Shown here in pieces: positions 46,652 through 56,916 of a DNA stretch of 64,000 nucleotides. The stretch covers positions 62,001 to 126,000 of the forward strand of contig JAKSTZ010000002.1 of the NCBI GenBank assembly GCA_024402335.1, in the 5' to 3' direction. Origin of the DNA: Bacteroidales bacterium. Lineage in GTDB: Bacteria > Bacteroidota > Bacteroidia > Bacteroidales > UBA1715. The position numbers and the translations under genes are program-made. Under the pieces are notes generated by a model. It was not told where the DNA came from, did no database searches, and was given only the letters and a program-made list of their open reading frames with translations. The first letter of the stretch is position 1. The number at the start of each line of letters is the position of its first letter.

Positions 46652-47818
46652 TTAGAATTGCCTATTTTGGCGTGTTTCCTCGAAAACCTTTGCCAAAATT
46701 GCAGATTCTACATCATCGAAATCTTTATGGCGACGTGCATACACACGTTTTGCCGTCTCTACCGCTTTCGAAAACAAGTTTTCCTCGATTCCCTGAGAAC
46801 CACCTCTTGTAAATGAAGGTATAAAATTTCGTGGAAATCCTGCACTATATATATTAGAACATACGCCAACCACGGTGCCCGTATTGAACATAGTGTTAAT
46901 TGCCGCTTTTGAATGATCACCCATCATCAAGCCACAAAATTGCAGCCCTGTTTTTTCAAACTTTCCTGAAGCGTAATTCCATATCTTCACTTCGGAATAA
47001 TCGTTCTTTAAATTGGAATTGTTCGTATCGGCGCCAAGATTACACCATTCGCCTATAACCGCATTTCCCAAATAACCATCGTGGCCTTTATTTGAATATC
47101 CTATAATCACAGAATTTTGAACTTCGCCCCCAACCTTCGAATACGGTCCGATTGTCGTACCTTCATATATTTTTGCCGACATTTTTACAACGGCATGTTC
47201 ATTCATGGCAAATGGAGCACGAATCACCGCATTTTCCCATATTTCAGCATCCTTGCCAATATAAACCTTACCACCACGTGCATTTATAATGGAAAATTCA
47301 ACACTAGCCCCTTCTTCAATAAATACATTTTCCGGACAAATCACACGATTCGTTTCTGAAATTGGCTGCGATTTACGACCTTTGGTAACTATTTCAAAAT
47401 CAGAATCAATTTCCGACGGGTTCATCTGAAAAATATTCCACAAATGCTGTAATTGACGTACCTCCCCTGAAAATTCTTGTTTCTGACAATCCTTATTTTG
47501 CAATTCGTTTGCACATGTTGCTATCCATAAATCGCCACAATACAGAGAACTATTTTCTGTAAGATTAGTAATAACGTCTATTAGTTCTTTTGTTGGGAAA
47601 ACAGAACTGTTTATCCATACATTTTCGTCTGATAAATGAAGTGGATATTTTTGCCGTAAATACTCTTCGGTTTTAAACGAACAAGTTGTATTAAGTAAAC
47701 GATTCCACTTTTCAGTAATAGTAAGGATACCGCAACGGATTTCAGAAACCGGACGTGTAAATGTAAACGGCTTCAATGCATTACGTACCTCTGTATCGTA
47801 TAGAATGTAATTTTTCAT
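46652..47818 (-). CDS. GlmU-like sugar nucleotidyltransferase family protein
   Basis: 388 aa. The N-terminal part (about 1-200; IRCGILTITEKWNRLL) is the NTP_transf_4 domain. The C-terminal half is a left-handed beta-helix with hexapeptide repeats (EIWENAVIRAPFAMNEHAVV, YSKVGGEVQNSVIIGYSNKGHDGYLGNAVIGEWCNLGADTNNSNLK is its core), as in GlmU and sugar-phosphate acetyltransferases. Probable cytoplasmic enzyme of nucleotide-sugar or acetyl-sugar supply for the envelope. The product is unknown. It follows the MuiA-like gene by 6 bp and precedes lon by 69 bp. Confidence 0.9.
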   Translation of the reverse strand: MKNYILYDTEVRNALKPFTFTRPVSEIRCGILTITEKWNRLLNTTCSFKTEEYLRQKYPLHLSDENVWINSSVFPTKELIDVITNLTENSSLYCGDLWIATCANELQNKDCQKQEFSGEVRQLQHLWNIFQMNPSEIDSDFEIVTKGRKSQPISETNRVICPENVFIEEGASVEFSIINARGGKVYIGKDAEIWENAVIRAPFAMNEHAVVKMSAKIYEGTTIGPYSKVGGEVQNSVIIGYSNKGHDGYLGNAVIGEWCNLGADTNNSNLKNDYSEVKIWNYASGKFEKTGLQFCGLMMGDHSKAAINTMFNTGTVVGVCSNIYSAGFPRNFIPSFTRGGSQGIEENLFSKAVETAKRVYARRHKDFDDVESAILAKVFEETRQNRQF

Positions 47819-47824
47819 CTTTTG

Positions 47825-49408
47825 TTATTTTAAATCAAGTGACATTATTTTTGGATATGTCACCGTATATGATAATTTCATTGTTTTTGTTTCGGATGGT
47901 TTCAAATCATATTTCCAAGTAACAATATTTGCATCATTTCTCGTTGCTCCTTCAAACGATTCGTTTGACACAACAACTGACGACATGCTTGAAACCGGCA
48001 TATTATCTTGAATCTCAATTTGAATATTGTTAGACTTGTTGTTTCGTGCCGTAATTGTCCATGAAACAGATTGCTTGTAATTCTTTCCTACTGATGACTT
48101 TTTATTAAATTCATCAGACAATGTACGTTCTATCACTATGCCATTGTCTTGTCCTAAAGAGAATTGTAAAGTATCTGTTGTCTGAGAAATATTTAGATAT
48201 GAAGTACCGACATATTTTCCACCTAAATACAAAGTTGCATCGCCCGATAAGAAATTATATTTGCTGAAATCAGTTGCTTTTGCAACTAAATATGCATGTT
48301 TGTCCAATTTAGGAACACAACGGTAAACATAATCTGCTGGTAAAGAATACTTATTAACAGTAAGCGTAGCATCATTTTGCGATGATTTTATGCTGAATTT
48401 TTCTTGAATGGCAAACTCTATAGATGTCATTTTTGCATTCGTTGTGGTTGTTATACCAGCAGCTTTTTTAACCGGCATTTCTACTGCAGCCATTTCTTCT
48501 TCATTTTCTTGAATTGCATCATAAGCAACAGCATTTTTTACTACAGCATAGGATTTTCTATATGTTACATGATTTTCACGCAACAACCATTTAGACAACA
48601 CAGGAGCTGTTCCATTCAAAGTCGGATCGCCAGTAGAAAGCGTTATATTCACATTGTTCCAATCGTAACCAGAAGCCTGGAATACTTTTGCTTTATACGT
48701 TACTTCCATATCTTTGTTGACATCGGCAACACGAACTTCATAATATGGAGTCCAACTTGCGTTTGTTATGAAATAAGACAATTCCAATGTGATTTTTTGT
48801 TCTTTTTTTGAAGAAACGCCTACAACAACTTCCCCTTTTTTCTGTGCTCGTTTATAAACAGAAAGTTCTGAATTAACTTGTGCCAACGTATTTTTTACAA
48901 TTGCAAGTTCTTTATCCGTTTCAAATATTTTTGTCTTTAGTTTCAATAATTCTGCCTGATAATACTTTAAAAACTTATCTAATTCTACAGTATTTAGATT
49001 CGAAGTTGTTCCCTTAATCTCTTTGTTTGCATCAAGCATCGTAATCGATTGGTTATAAACATCTTTCTCATTTGAAAGATTAGTAGCTCTATCTATAAGT
49101 TCCAGTTGTAGTTTTGTCAGACTATCTACCTTGTGTGTTTGTGCATTCGACAACTGAAAAGACACATTCATAATAGTAAAATCGCCTATTCCCGCTAATT
49201 GAATAGATTCTTCACTCACCATAGTAGGCAAATCTGTCAATGTCACATAACTCACACCCGAAGGGATAGTTGCAGACACTGAACTTTCTATCGTCGCACC
49301 CGATAAATAAACGGTTACATCAGATATTTTAGGAGAAACTGTAACATTTGCCGAGAATGCTTGAATTGCTACTGCAGCAATAGCAAAAATCATTGAAAAT
49401 CTTCTCAT
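47825..49408 (-). CDS. Mucoidy inhibitor MuiA family protein (DUF4140/DUF4139)
   Basis: 527 aa from ATG 49408 (MRRFSMIFAIAAVAIQAFSA, a signal peptide); the frame is open upstream into the neighbouring gene, but that extension has no signal peptide. DUF4140 at the N-terminus (ISDVTVYLSGATIESSVSA), then a coiled-coil (about 95-195). DUF4139 follows, with LSYFITNASWTPYYEVRV, WNNVNITLSTGDP and the C-terminal KSNNIQIEIQDNMPVS. Secreted/periplasmic; the family name comes from a role in mucoid exopolysaccharide suppression, and the molecular function is unknown. Second gene of the OMP-MuiA-GlmU-like unit. Confidence 0.88.
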   Translation of the reverse strand: MRRFSMIFAIAAVAIQAFSANVTVSPKISDVTVYLSGATIESSVSATIPSGVSYVTLTDLPTMVSEESIQLAGIGDFTIMNVSFQLSNAQTHKVDSLTKLQLELIDRATNLSNEKDVYNQSITMLDANKEIKGTTSNLNTVELDKFLKYYQAELLKLKTKIFETDKELAIVKNTLAQVNSELSVYKRAQKKGEVVVGVSSKKEQKITLELSYFITNASWTPYYEVRVADVNKDMEVTYKAKVFQASGYDWNNVNITLSTGDPTLNGTAPVLSKWLLRENHVTYRKSYAVVKNAVAYDAIQENEEEMAAVEMPVKKAAGITTTTNAKMTSIEFAIQEKFSIKSSQNDATLTVNKYSLPADYVYRCVPKLDKHAYLVAKATDFSKYNFLSGDATLYLGGKYVGTSYLNISQTTDTLQFSLGQDNGIVIERTLSDEFNKKSSVGKNYKQSVSWTITARNNKSNNIQIEIQDNMPVSSMSSVVVSNESFEGATRNDANIVTWKYDLKPSETKTMKLSYTVTYPKIMSLDLK

Positions 49409-49433
49409 ATCAATTACATTTTTTAGAGACAAC

Positions 49434-50117
49434 TTATTGTTTTTTTGCACCAAATGTCCATCCAAAAGACATTTCAAGATTTGGAGTAAAATAAAACTCG
49501 TTATTTCTAGAGCCAAGTCCTACTCCCACTTCCATTTCTGCCGTTAAACCACCAGCAATACAAGCTTTTCCGAACGCAGACACATCAGCAAGATGTTCTA
49601 TCTGGCCAACCTTTTCGAATACTTTTCCATCGGACACAACATAATTGTCGTCATTCTTGTAAGCAGCTTTTTCCTCCTCTGTTTTTCCGGTAAGATCTAC
49701 CGCGTCTTTTGACGTGTAATTCCAGTATTTATACGAGGCACTTACACCATATTGAATCATACAAGACGTTTGTGCCTTAGGTAAATAGAAACGAGGATTC
49801 ACTTTTGCATAGATACCACCTGGTATACAAGTTTGCTGTGCCTCATTGAACAAAATTCGAGTACCCATAACTGTTCCTATACCCAAATTAACCGAAAATG
49901 CAGGAGTAAAGTGCAATTCATAGTTCAAATTTGCAGTACCTGTGGCAAATTGTAGCACATTCGTTGATATAAAATGTTTACATTCTGAAAGACAGACAGT
50001 CTGAGTGACACCAAGAGTGTCAACTTCTGTCGAATCAGTATAATTTTGTGAAAACGAATTTACGTAAAATAATAACGAACAAGATGTTGCAAACAATAAT
50101 CTAAATAAATTCTTCAT
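49434..50117 (-). CDS. Predicted outer-membrane beta-barrel protein
   Basis: 227 aa. Signal peptide MKNLFRLLFATSCSLLFYVNSFS. The mature protein alternates hydrophobic and polar residues in strands (NLNYELHFTPAFSVNLGIG, YAKVNPRFYLP, MIQYGVSASYKYWNY) and ends with LEMSFGWTFGAKKQ, close to the aromatic-terminated end of small outer-membrane barrels. No specific family recognised. It leads the unit that continues with the MuiA-like gene 25 bp later. Confidence 0.75.
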   Translation of the reverse strand: MKNLFRLLFATSCSLLFYVNSFSQNYTDSTEVDTLGVTQTVCLSECKHFISTNVLQFATGTANLNYELHFTPAFSVNLGIGTVMGTRILFNEAQQTCIPGGIYAKVNPRFYLPKAQTSCMIQYGVSASYKYWNYTSKDAVDLTGKTEEEKAAYKNDDNYVVSDGKVFEKVGQIEHLADVSAFGKACIAGGLTAEMEVGVGLGSRNNEFYFTPNLEMSFGWTFGAKKQ

Positions 50118-50218
50118 ATAGACTTTTTTTTATTATAACTTATAAATTAGACCTAGATTTTATAATTTTTGTTACAAACTATATACCAAAAATCACACTA
50201 TCAAAAGACATAAGCCCT

Positions 50219-51748
50219 CTATTTCTTTTTTGATACAGTACGAAATACATCGGCAGAATCAACAGGACGAATATCATCATACCAACTAAAATCATCGATT
50301 TTCTCAAGTTTTTTAGGAAATTGTTTTACTGGGCTAAATGTTCCTTCTGGCTTATTTTTAAACACAATCTGATCTATTTTTCCATTCTTCAGATATGCTG
50401 AAATATCACTACAAATGGCGCGATTCACACCTACTATATCGTCTCCGTCCTTTAAATAGTACAAAGTTTCTCCATTTTGAAACAAATCGACACGATACAA
50501 TTCATTATTTTTTACATAACCAATCAATGATTTACCTTTCATTTGGTTGTACTTATCTTTGCCACAAAGTGCAGCTACAAAAGCATCGGATTGAATCATG
50601 ATTTTTTCAATGCTTCTATTATTCTCTCCTAATTTTATACGAATATCATACCCTGTCATTTGGTTTTCTTCCGACCACACAATTGGATCGACACAGAGAT
50701 ATATCATAGAATCCAATGAATTGTACACCAACGAATCACAAACCCCTTGAAGGTCATCTTTATAAAAACGAGTTTTATGATATGCTTTTACCACTTGGTA
50801 CGTAAGCGAATCATTCGACGTTGTATCTGGATTTGCAATGGTATATTGATTAAAATATATGCTATCAGCGTGAAGGAACAACGAATCCGAACCAAAAGCT
50901 TTTATCGCCATAACACTATCAGTCACAAAGACAGACTTCTTTTTCCCCTGATAAAATCCATATTGCGAATACAATGTCATTTTTTCAACAGTATCGACAA
51001 TTACTGCATTTTTTCGAATCGTTCCCTCGTCTTTCTTACGATCATAAAACATATCATCACCATAGACAAAACGTGAACCGCTTGTCAAATATGAATTTTG
51101 ATACAATTGAGCTTGATCCGACTTTGTATTGTACCAACCATTCTTCGTAAAAATTTTATTATTTTGACTTGTAATTGTCGTTGAACCAACAAAATACGCA
51201 ACATTATTTCCCGTTTTGTATTTTAACGTGTCGGTATTCATTACATAATTAGCATTTGTAAGCACGACATTGTTTTTGAAAAACAACATTCGTTCATTCA
51301 CATAATACCGACCGACCTCACTACTCAAAATATTTGTTTCATCAACAATTTTACCGCCATTTTGATAGTAGCCCATATTTTGCGATAAATCGTAATCCAA
51401 GAAATGCGTTGTAAGATTCATCTTTCCATGCACCATACGGATATTTCCACGCATACTGGCCATATTTGACGAACTTGAATAATACAAGGTGTCACCATAT
51501 ACCGTAACATCCTTATTTACTATCCTAACATTACCGTATGCTTCAAAACGATTATCTGCAGAATACGACAATGCGCTATCGCAATACATACACACGTCGT
51601 TATGTTGAAACATGACATTTCCATAGAGACGTCTAACCTCCCTGTCACCTTTCATCACATCGGTTCTCTTGATTTCAACTTTAGTCTTTTGGGCAAAACC
51701 AGAAACGACAGAACAGGCAAAAACAAGTAAAAACAGGATACGTTTCAT
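50219..51748 (-). CDS. OstA/LptA-like organic-solvent-tolerance domain protein
   Basis: 509 aa. Signal peptide with cleavage after GFA (MKRILFLLVFACSVVSGFAQ). It is followed by a beta-jellyroll repeat typical of the OstA_2 family: RRLYGNVMFQHNDVCMYCDS, AYGNVRIVNKDVTVYGDTLYY, ASMRGNIRMVHGKMNLTT. LptA-type proteins carry lipopolysaccharide across the periplasm. In Bacteroidota this long form is thought to play the same part but lacks direct proof. The ATG overlaps the moxR stop by one base. Confidence 0.88.
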   Translation of the reverse strand: MKRILFLLVFACSVVSGFAQKTKVEIKRTDVMKGDREVRRLYGNVMFQHNDVCMYCDSALSYSADNRFEAYGNVRIVNKDVTVYGDTLYYSSSSNMASMRGNIRMVHGKMNLTTHFLDYDLSQNMGYYQNGGKIVDETNILSSEVGRYYVNERMLFFKNNVVLTNANYVMNTDTLKYKTGNNVAYFVGSTTITSQNNKIFTKNGWYNTKSDQAQLYQNSYLTSGSRFVYGDDMFYDRKKDEGTIRKNAVIVDTVEKMTLYSQYGFYQGKKKSVFVTDSVMAIKAFGSDSLFLHADSIYFNQYTIANPDTTSNDSLTYQVVKAYHKTRFYKDDLQGVCDSLVYNSLDSMIYLCVDPIVWSEENQMTGYDIRIKLGENNRSIEKIMIQSDAFVAALCGKDKYNQMKGKSLIGYVKNNELYRVDLFQNGETLYYLKDGDDIVGVNRAICSDISAYLKNGKIDQIVFKNKPEGTFSPVKQFPKKLEKIDDFSWYDDIRPVDSADVFRTVSKKK

Positions 51749-52713
51749 TATTCAACTATCAGTTTTTTTATAATATCATCAACACTAATACCTTCCGCTT
51801 CAGCTTTGTAGTTCTTCACAATACGATGGCGAAGAATTGGTAAAGCTACAGCCTTTACATCTTCCACATCAGGCGAATATTTTCCATGAATCGCAGCATG
51901 TGCCTTAGCTCCAACTATCAAATATTGAGAAGCACGAGGGCCTGCTCCCCATGACAAATATTCCTTTGCAAACATGCTCGTAGTCGTTTCCTTTCTCGTT
52001 TTAGCAACCAATTCTACAGCAAAGCGTATAACAGCATCATTTACAGGCATTTTCCGAACGACTTGTTGATATGCGATGATGTCTTCTGCAGACAAAACAG
52101 TCGACACTTCGCAGCTTGCAGCACCTGTTGTAGCCTTCACAATTGCGACTTCTTCATTTATCGTTGGATAATCTAAAGTCACATTAAACATAAATCGGTC
52201 CAACTGTGCTTCTGGAAGCGGATAAGTACCCTCCTGTTCTATCGGATTTTGCGTTGCAAGTACGAAAAAAGGTGCCTCTAACGCATAGCGTTTACCTGCT
52301 GCGGTAACGGCATATTCTTGCATCGCCTCGAGAAGAGCCGCCTGAGTTTTTGGCGGAGTTCGGTTAATTTCATCAGCCAACAAGAAATTAGTAAACAAGG
52401 GTCCCGGAATAAATTGAAATTGACGATTGCTATTCAAAATCTCCGTACCAACGATATCACTCGGCATTAGATCCGGCGTAAACTGAATTCTGTTATTCTT
52501 TAAACCAAGCACTTGAGCCATAGTTGTGACAAGCAATGTCTTTGCCAATCCTGGCACACCGACTAGAAGGCAATGTCCTTTACTAAAAATCGACAACAAC
52601 ACATCGTCAATTATTGCATCTTGTCCAATAACCTTTTTATGAATTTCCTGTTTTAAAGACGCAAACACGCCTTGCAAGGAATCTATAGCTTCAACATCGT
52701 CTGTAAATTTCAT
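51748..52713 (-). CDS. MoxR family AAA+ ATPase
   Basis: 321 aa. Walker A GVPGLAKTLLV (about 56-66), Walker B LLADEINRTPPK, sensor-1 ATQNPIEQEGTYPLPEAQLDRFMF and the C-terminal lid domain (WGAGPRASQYLIVGAKAHA) are typical MoxR. MoxR proteins usually act with VWA-domain proteins as assembly chaperones; no VWA or DUF58 gene is adjacent here. The next gene is the OstA-like protein, overlapping by one base. Confidence 0.95.
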   Translation of the reverse strand: MKFTDDVEAIDSLQGVFASLKQEIHKKVIGQDAIIDDVLLSIFSKGHCLLVGVPGLAKTLLVTTMAQVLGLKNNRIQFTPDLMPSDIVGTEILNSNRQFQFIPGPLFTNFLLADEINRTPPKTQAALLEAMQEYAVTAAGKRYALEAPFFVLATQNPIEQEGTYPLPEAQLDRFMFNVTLDYPTINEEVAIVKATTGAASCEVSTVLSAEDIIAYQQVVRKMPVNDAVIRFAVELVAKTRKETTTSMFAKEYLSWGAGPRASQYLIVGAKAHAAIHGKYSPDVEDVKAVALPILRHRIVKNYKAEAEGISVDDIIKKLIVE

Positions 52714-52734
52714 TGTAAATTCGAACTAACAATG

Positions 52735-52742
52735 CAAAAGTA
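52735..52742 (-). promoter_or_regulatory. Candidate -7 element for the moxR-ostA unit
   Basis: On the minus strand, TACTTTTG (TAnnTTTG) ends 21 bp before the ATG; the nearest TTTG upstream is too close (11-nt spacer), so support is weak. Confidence 0.3.
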
Positions 52743-52884
52743 GGTAGAAAAAACAAAATCTCCTATTTTCACACGAGATACATATTAACATAAAATGAAA
52801 CGTAAACTTTACTTTTTTCATATATGAAATCAATAAAATTCACAACAAAAACAGGAAGCCAGACATATGAATTGAAAAAAAGTG

Positions 52885-52892
52885 TATATTTG
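52885..52892 (+). promoter_or_regulatory. -7 element of the mdh promoter
   Basis: TATATTTG, 37 bp before the mdh ATG. The -33 position is not well defined. Confidence 0.5.
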
Positions 52893-52929
52893 TTCATTCT
52901 TAATTGATTAACTTAAATTTTAAAATTAT

Positions 52930-53868
52930 ATGAAAGTTACTGTTGTTGGAGCAGGAAATGTTGGAGCTACTTGTGCTAACGTTCTTGCATTTAAAGAAAT
53001 CGCTGATGAAGTAGTAATGCTTGACATTAAAGAAGGCGTTTCTGAAGGTAAAGCAATGGATATGATGCAAACTGCTCAACTATTGAGCATGGACACTCGT
53101 ATCATCGGTTGTACAAACGATTACGCTAAAACTGCTGATTCTGATGTAGTTGTTATCACTTCAGGTATTCCTCGTAAACCAGGTATGACTCGTGAAGAAC
53201 TTCTTGGCGTAAACGCTGGCATCGTAAAAGGTGTTGCTGAAAACATTTTGAAATACTCTCCTAACACTATCATCGTTTGTATCTCTAACCCTATGGATAC
53301 AATGACATACTTAGCTCTTAAATCTCTTGGCTTGCCAAAGAACAGAGTAATCGGTATGGGTGGTGCACTTGACAGTTCTCGTTTCAAATATTTCTTGTCA
53401 CAAGCAATCGGTTGTCACTCAAGCGAAGTTGAAGGTTTCGTAATCGGTGGTCACGGTGATACTACTATGATTCCTATGACTCGTTTCGCTACATACAAAG
53501 GTCTTCCTGTTTCAAACTTCCTATCTGCAGAAAAGATTGAAGAAGTTGCAAAATCAACTATGGTTGGTGGTGCTACATTGACAGGTTTACTTGGTACTTC
53601 AGCTTGGTACGCTCCAGGTGCTGCAGGAGCAGCAGTTGTTGAAGCTATTCTTCACGATCAAAAGAAAATGATTCCTTGTTCAGTTCTTCTAGAAGGCGAA
53701 TATGGACAAAACGATATCTGCATCGGTGTTCCTGTAATTCTTGGTAAAAACGGTGTTGAAAAAATAGTTGAACTTCCATTAAACGACGAAGAAAAAGCTA
53801 AATTCGAAGCTAGTGCAAAATCTGTACAAGGAAACATCAACACTTTAAAAGAATTGAAATTAGTTTAG
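52930..53868 (+). CDS. mdh: Malate dehydrogenase
   Basis: 312 aa, LDH-like class of MDH. NAD-binding VVGAGNVGATCAN and Asp that selects NAD (MLDIKEG). The substrate specificity loop IPRKPGMTREELL has the Arg pair of MDH rather than the Gln of LDH. Catalytic His lies in VIGGHGDTTMIP. Oxaloacetate/malate interconversion; in Bacteroidales it feeds the reductive branch to fumarate, succinate and propionate. Monocistronic, codon choice like that of highly expressed neighbours. Confidence 0.97.
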   Translation: MKVTVVGAGNVGATCANVLAFKEIADEVVMLDIKEGVSEGKAMDMMQTAQLLSMDTRIIGCTNDYAKTADSDVVVITSGIPRKPGMTREELLGVNAGIVKGVAENILKYSPNTIIVCISNPMDTMTYLALKSLGLPKNRVIGMGGALDSSRFKYFLSQAIGCHSSEVEGFVIGGHGDTTMIPMTRFATYKGLPVSNFLSAEKIEEVAKSTMVGGATLTGLLGTSAWYAPGAAGAAVVEAILHDQKKMIPCSVLLEGEYGQNDICIGVPVILGKNGVEKIVELPLNDEEKAKFEASAKSVQGNINTLKELKLV

Positions 53869-53888
53869 TAACTATAAATCAATCTAAA

Positions 53889-53921
53889 TAGAAAGGCTAC
53901 CATTTGGTAGCCTTTTTTATT
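53889..53921 (+). terminator. Terminator after mdh
   Basis: The stem aaaggctacca/tggtagccttt is followed by six T, 20 bp after the mdh stop. Confidence 0.9.
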
Positions 53922-53944
53922 TTATAACACGATTTGTTAAAGAC

Positions 53945-53978
53945 AAAAAAACGATATCCATTTCTGAATATCGTTTTT
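53945..53978. terminator. Terminator after valS (probably bidirectional)
   Basis: The acgatat/atatcgt stem around ccatttctga has A/T tracts on both sides. It is almost identical to the hairpin behind gpsA (56854-56887). Confidence 0.85.
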
Positions 53979-53997
53979 ACAATAATCATTTACTTAA

Positions 53998-56694
53998 TTA
54001 TTTCTTCAAAGCAGCAATGCTTTCTTGTAATGTTTTAATCTTACTTTCAGCATCTGCTTTTTTCTTGCGTTCATTTTCTACAACCTCAGGTTTTGCATTG
54101 GCAACAAATTTCTCATTACCAAGCTTTTTCATTACAGAATTCAAGAAACCTTCCAAATATTTGATTTCCTCTTCCATTTTTACGATTTCTTCTTCTGCAT
54201 TTACCATACCACCAAGTGGAATTGCATATTCTGTAGTTCCAACCATAAACGAAGCAGAAGTTGCATCTTTTTCACCTTTTGAAATCGAAGTTAAATTACA
54301 GATTTTTAACAATACTGCATCGTAGGCACCATTGTGTTCACCTTTTGCCACCACAAGATCTAAAGTGTTTTTATTTGGAATATTTCTTTCCAAACGAACA
54401 GTACGTACATTAGCGACAAGATTTTTTACAGACTCAAAATCAGCCACTAATTTTTCGTTTTTGCTATCAGCTTTTGGCATTTGTGAAACCATTACGCTCT
54501 CACCTTCCTTACGTTCTTTTACAGCTTGCCAAACTTCTTCTGTGATGAATGGCATAAATGGATGTAACAACAATGTAAGTTTTTCGAAGAAATCTAATGT
54601 TTGTTCCAACGTTTTCTTGTCTATTGGTTGACCATAAACTGGTTTAACCAATTCCAGATACCAAGCAGAGAATTCATCCCAGAACAACTTATAAACAGTC
54701 ATCAACGCTTCGGACAAACGATATTTTTCAAAATCATCGTTAATTTCTTCTATTGTAGCACTCAATTTAGCATTGAACCATTCAACAGCAAGTTTCGCAT
54801 ACTCTGGTTGTTCAATATCAGCGACCTCCCAACCTTTTACTAAACGAAGTGCGTTCCAAATCTTACTGTTAAAATTACGTCCTTGTTCACAAAGACTTTC
54901 ATCGAACAAGATATCGTTTCCTGCAGGAGCAGAAAGCATCATACCCATACGAACGCCATCAGCTCCGTATTTTTCGATAAGCATTAATGGATCTGGAGAG
55001 TTTCCAAGACTCTTACTCATCTTACGACCAATCTTATCACGAACAATACCAGTAAAATATACATTACGGAATGGCACGTCTTTCATATATTCTTCACCAG
55101 CCATAATCATTCTGGCAACCCAGAAGAAAATAATATCCGGACCAGTTACCAAGTCCGCTGTTGGATAGTAATATTTAATTTCTTCGTTACCAGGAGTGTT
55201 AATACCATCGAACAATGAAACTGGCCACAACCAAGAAGAGAACCAAGTATCAAGAGCATCCTCGTCACGAGATAGCTGATCGACAGTAATATTTTCATAA
55301 CCAGCAATTTTCTTAGCTTCTGCAAGTGCTTCCTCAGCTGTTAAAGCAACAACAAATTTTTCTTCTTCACCTTCGGTTGTTGGCAAGAAATAAGCAGGAA
55401 TTCTATGTCCCCACCACAATTGGCGGCTAATACACCAATCTTGAATATTTTCCAACCAGTTACGATATGTTGTTACATATTTTGTTGGATAAAATTTGAT
55501 TTTTCCTTCTAATACAGGTGGCAATGCGATATCTGCAAAATGCTTCATTGACAAGAACCATTGTTTACACAAACGAGGTTCAACAGCAGTATCAGCATTA
55601 CGTTCAGAATAACCAACTTTATTTTCGTAATCTTCAATCTTTTCCAACAAATCAGCAGACTGCAAATCAATTGCAATTTGTTTGCGTACATCCATACGGT
55701 CTTGTCCGACATACATTCCAGCTGCTTCAGAAATAGTTCCGTCAGGATTGAAAATATCTATTGTTTCAAGATTGTGAGTTTTTCCTAAAGCATAGTCATT
55801 TACATCATGAGCTGGTGTAACTTTCAAACAACCTGTACCAAATTCTATATCAACATAACGGTCTTCTATTACAGGAATCACACGATTTACAAGTGGAACA
55901 ATAACCTTATGTCCGCGTAACCATTGATTTTTAGGATCTTTTGGATTGATACACATAGCTGTATCACCCATTATTGTTTCCGGACGAGTTGTCGCTACTA
56001 CTGCATAATATCCTTTTGCATCTTTATGTAGAACTTCACCTTCGCAGTTTGTAGGAACAACAGGATTTGTTTCCGCATCGGCTACATAATAACGCAAATA
56101 ATATAATTTGCTTTTTTCATCACGATAAATAACCTCTTCAGTAGAAAGCACCGTTTGAGCCTTTGGATCCCAGTTAACCATACGAAGACCACGGTAAATA
56201 AGACCTTTGTTGTACAAGTCAACAAATACCTTCATTACGCTTTCGGAACGAGGTTCATCCATAGTAAATGCCGTACGATCCCAATCGCAAGAAGCGCCAA
56301 GTTTACGCAATTGTTTTAGAATGATACCTCCGTGTTCGTCAGTCCATTCCCATGCATGTTTCAAAAACTCTTCACGAGTTAAATCACGTTTCTTTATACC
56401 TAGAGCAGCTAATTTATTTACAACCTTAGCTTCTGTCGCAATAGACGCATGGTCAGTACCAGGAACCCAACATGCATTCTTTCCCATCATACGGGCACGA
56501 CGTACCAAAATATCTTGAATAGTGTTATTTAACATGTGTCCCATGTGCAACACACCTGTTACATTTGGTGGAGGGATAACTATCGTGTAAGGAGCACGAC
56601 TATCTGGTTTAGAACTGAAATATTTATTGTCCAGCCAATACTGGTACCACTTTGCTTCGACATCCGAAGGATTGTATTGAGAAGGTAAAGCCAT
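53998..56694 (-). CDS. valS: Valyl-tRNA synthetase
   Basis: 898 aa, class I aminoacyl-tRNA synthetase. HIGH motif reads HMGH (50-53), KMSKS in [14 protein letters not shown] (about 556). The editing domain has [13 protein letters not shown]. Anticodon-binding domain ([23 protein letters not shown]) and the C-terminal ValS coiled-coil ([25 protein letters not shown]) are complete. It charges tRNA-Val. Flanked by paired terminators, so transcribed alone. Confidence 0.98.
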   Translation of the reverse strand: MALPSQYNPSDVEAKWYQYWLDNKYFSSKPDSRAPYTIVIPPPNVTGVLHMGHMLNNTIQDILVRRARMMGKNACWVPGTDHASIATEAKVVNKLAALGIKKRDLTREEFLKHAWEWTDEHGGIILKQLRKLGASCDWDRTAFTMDEPRSESVMKVFVDLYNKGLIYRGLRMVNWDPKAQTVLSTEEVIYRDEKSKLYYLRYYVADAETNPVVPTNCEGEVLHKDAKGYYAVVATTRPETIMGDTAMCINPKDPKNQWLRGHKVIVPLVNRVIPVIEDRYVDIEFGTGCLKVTPAHDVNDYALGKTHNLETIDIFNPDGTISEAAGMYVGQDRMDVRKQIAIDLQSADLLEKIEDYENKVGYSERNADTAVEPRLCKQWFLSMKHFADIALPPVLEGKIKFYPTKYVTTYRNWLENIQDWCISRQLWWGHRIPAYFLPTTEGEEEKFVVALTAEEALAEAKKIAGYENITVDQLSRDEDALDTWFSSWLWPVSLFDGINTPGNEEIKYYYPTADLVTGPDIIFFWVARMIMAGEEYMKDVPFRNVYFTGIVRDKIGRKMSKSLGNSPDPLMLIEKYGADGVRMGMMLSAPAGNDILFDESLCEQGRNFNSKIWNALRLVKGWEVADIEQPEYAKLAVEWFNAKLSATIEEINDDFEKYRLSEALMTVYKLFWDEFSAWYLELVKPVYGQPIDKKTLEQTLDFFEKLTLLLHPFMPFITEEVWQAVKERKEGESVMVSQMPKADSKNEKLVADFESVKNLVANVRTVRLERNIPNKNTLDLVVAKGEHNGAYDAVLLKICNLTSISKGEKDATSASFMVGTTEYAIPLGGMVNAEEEIVKMEEEIKYLEGFLNSVMKKLGNEKFVANAKPEVVENERKKKADAESKIKTLQESIAALKK

Positions 56695-56916
56695 TGTTAT
56701 AATATTTTACGCGTGCGAAGGTAGTGTTTTTAATTGACAATTGATAATTATTGATTGATTAATGATAAATGTTTAATGATTAATTTTTCTGTATAGAAAA
56801 TGATTCTGCCTTGCCCCATATATTCTATTATTTTCACATCAAACGCCCAAAACAAAAAAACGATGTCCATTTCTGAGCATCGTTTTCATGTTATCATTTT
56901 CCAATTTGGAAAACTA
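56695..56916. other. Intergenic region with degenerate AT-rich repeats
   Basis: 222 bp between valS and gpsA. It contains an imperfect repeat series ttaattgacaattgataattattgattgattaatg (56731-56764 region) and aatgtttaatgattaat (56768-56784). The latter differs by one base from aatgtttagtgattaat at 41855-41871. The gpsA terminator lies at its right end. No ORF. Confidence 0.5.
56854..56887 (-). terminator. Terminator after gpsA
   Basis: cgatg-tccatttctgag-catcg with A/T tracts; same loop as the hairpin behind valS, with a covarying base pair in the stem (A-T there, G-C here). Confidence 0.85.
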
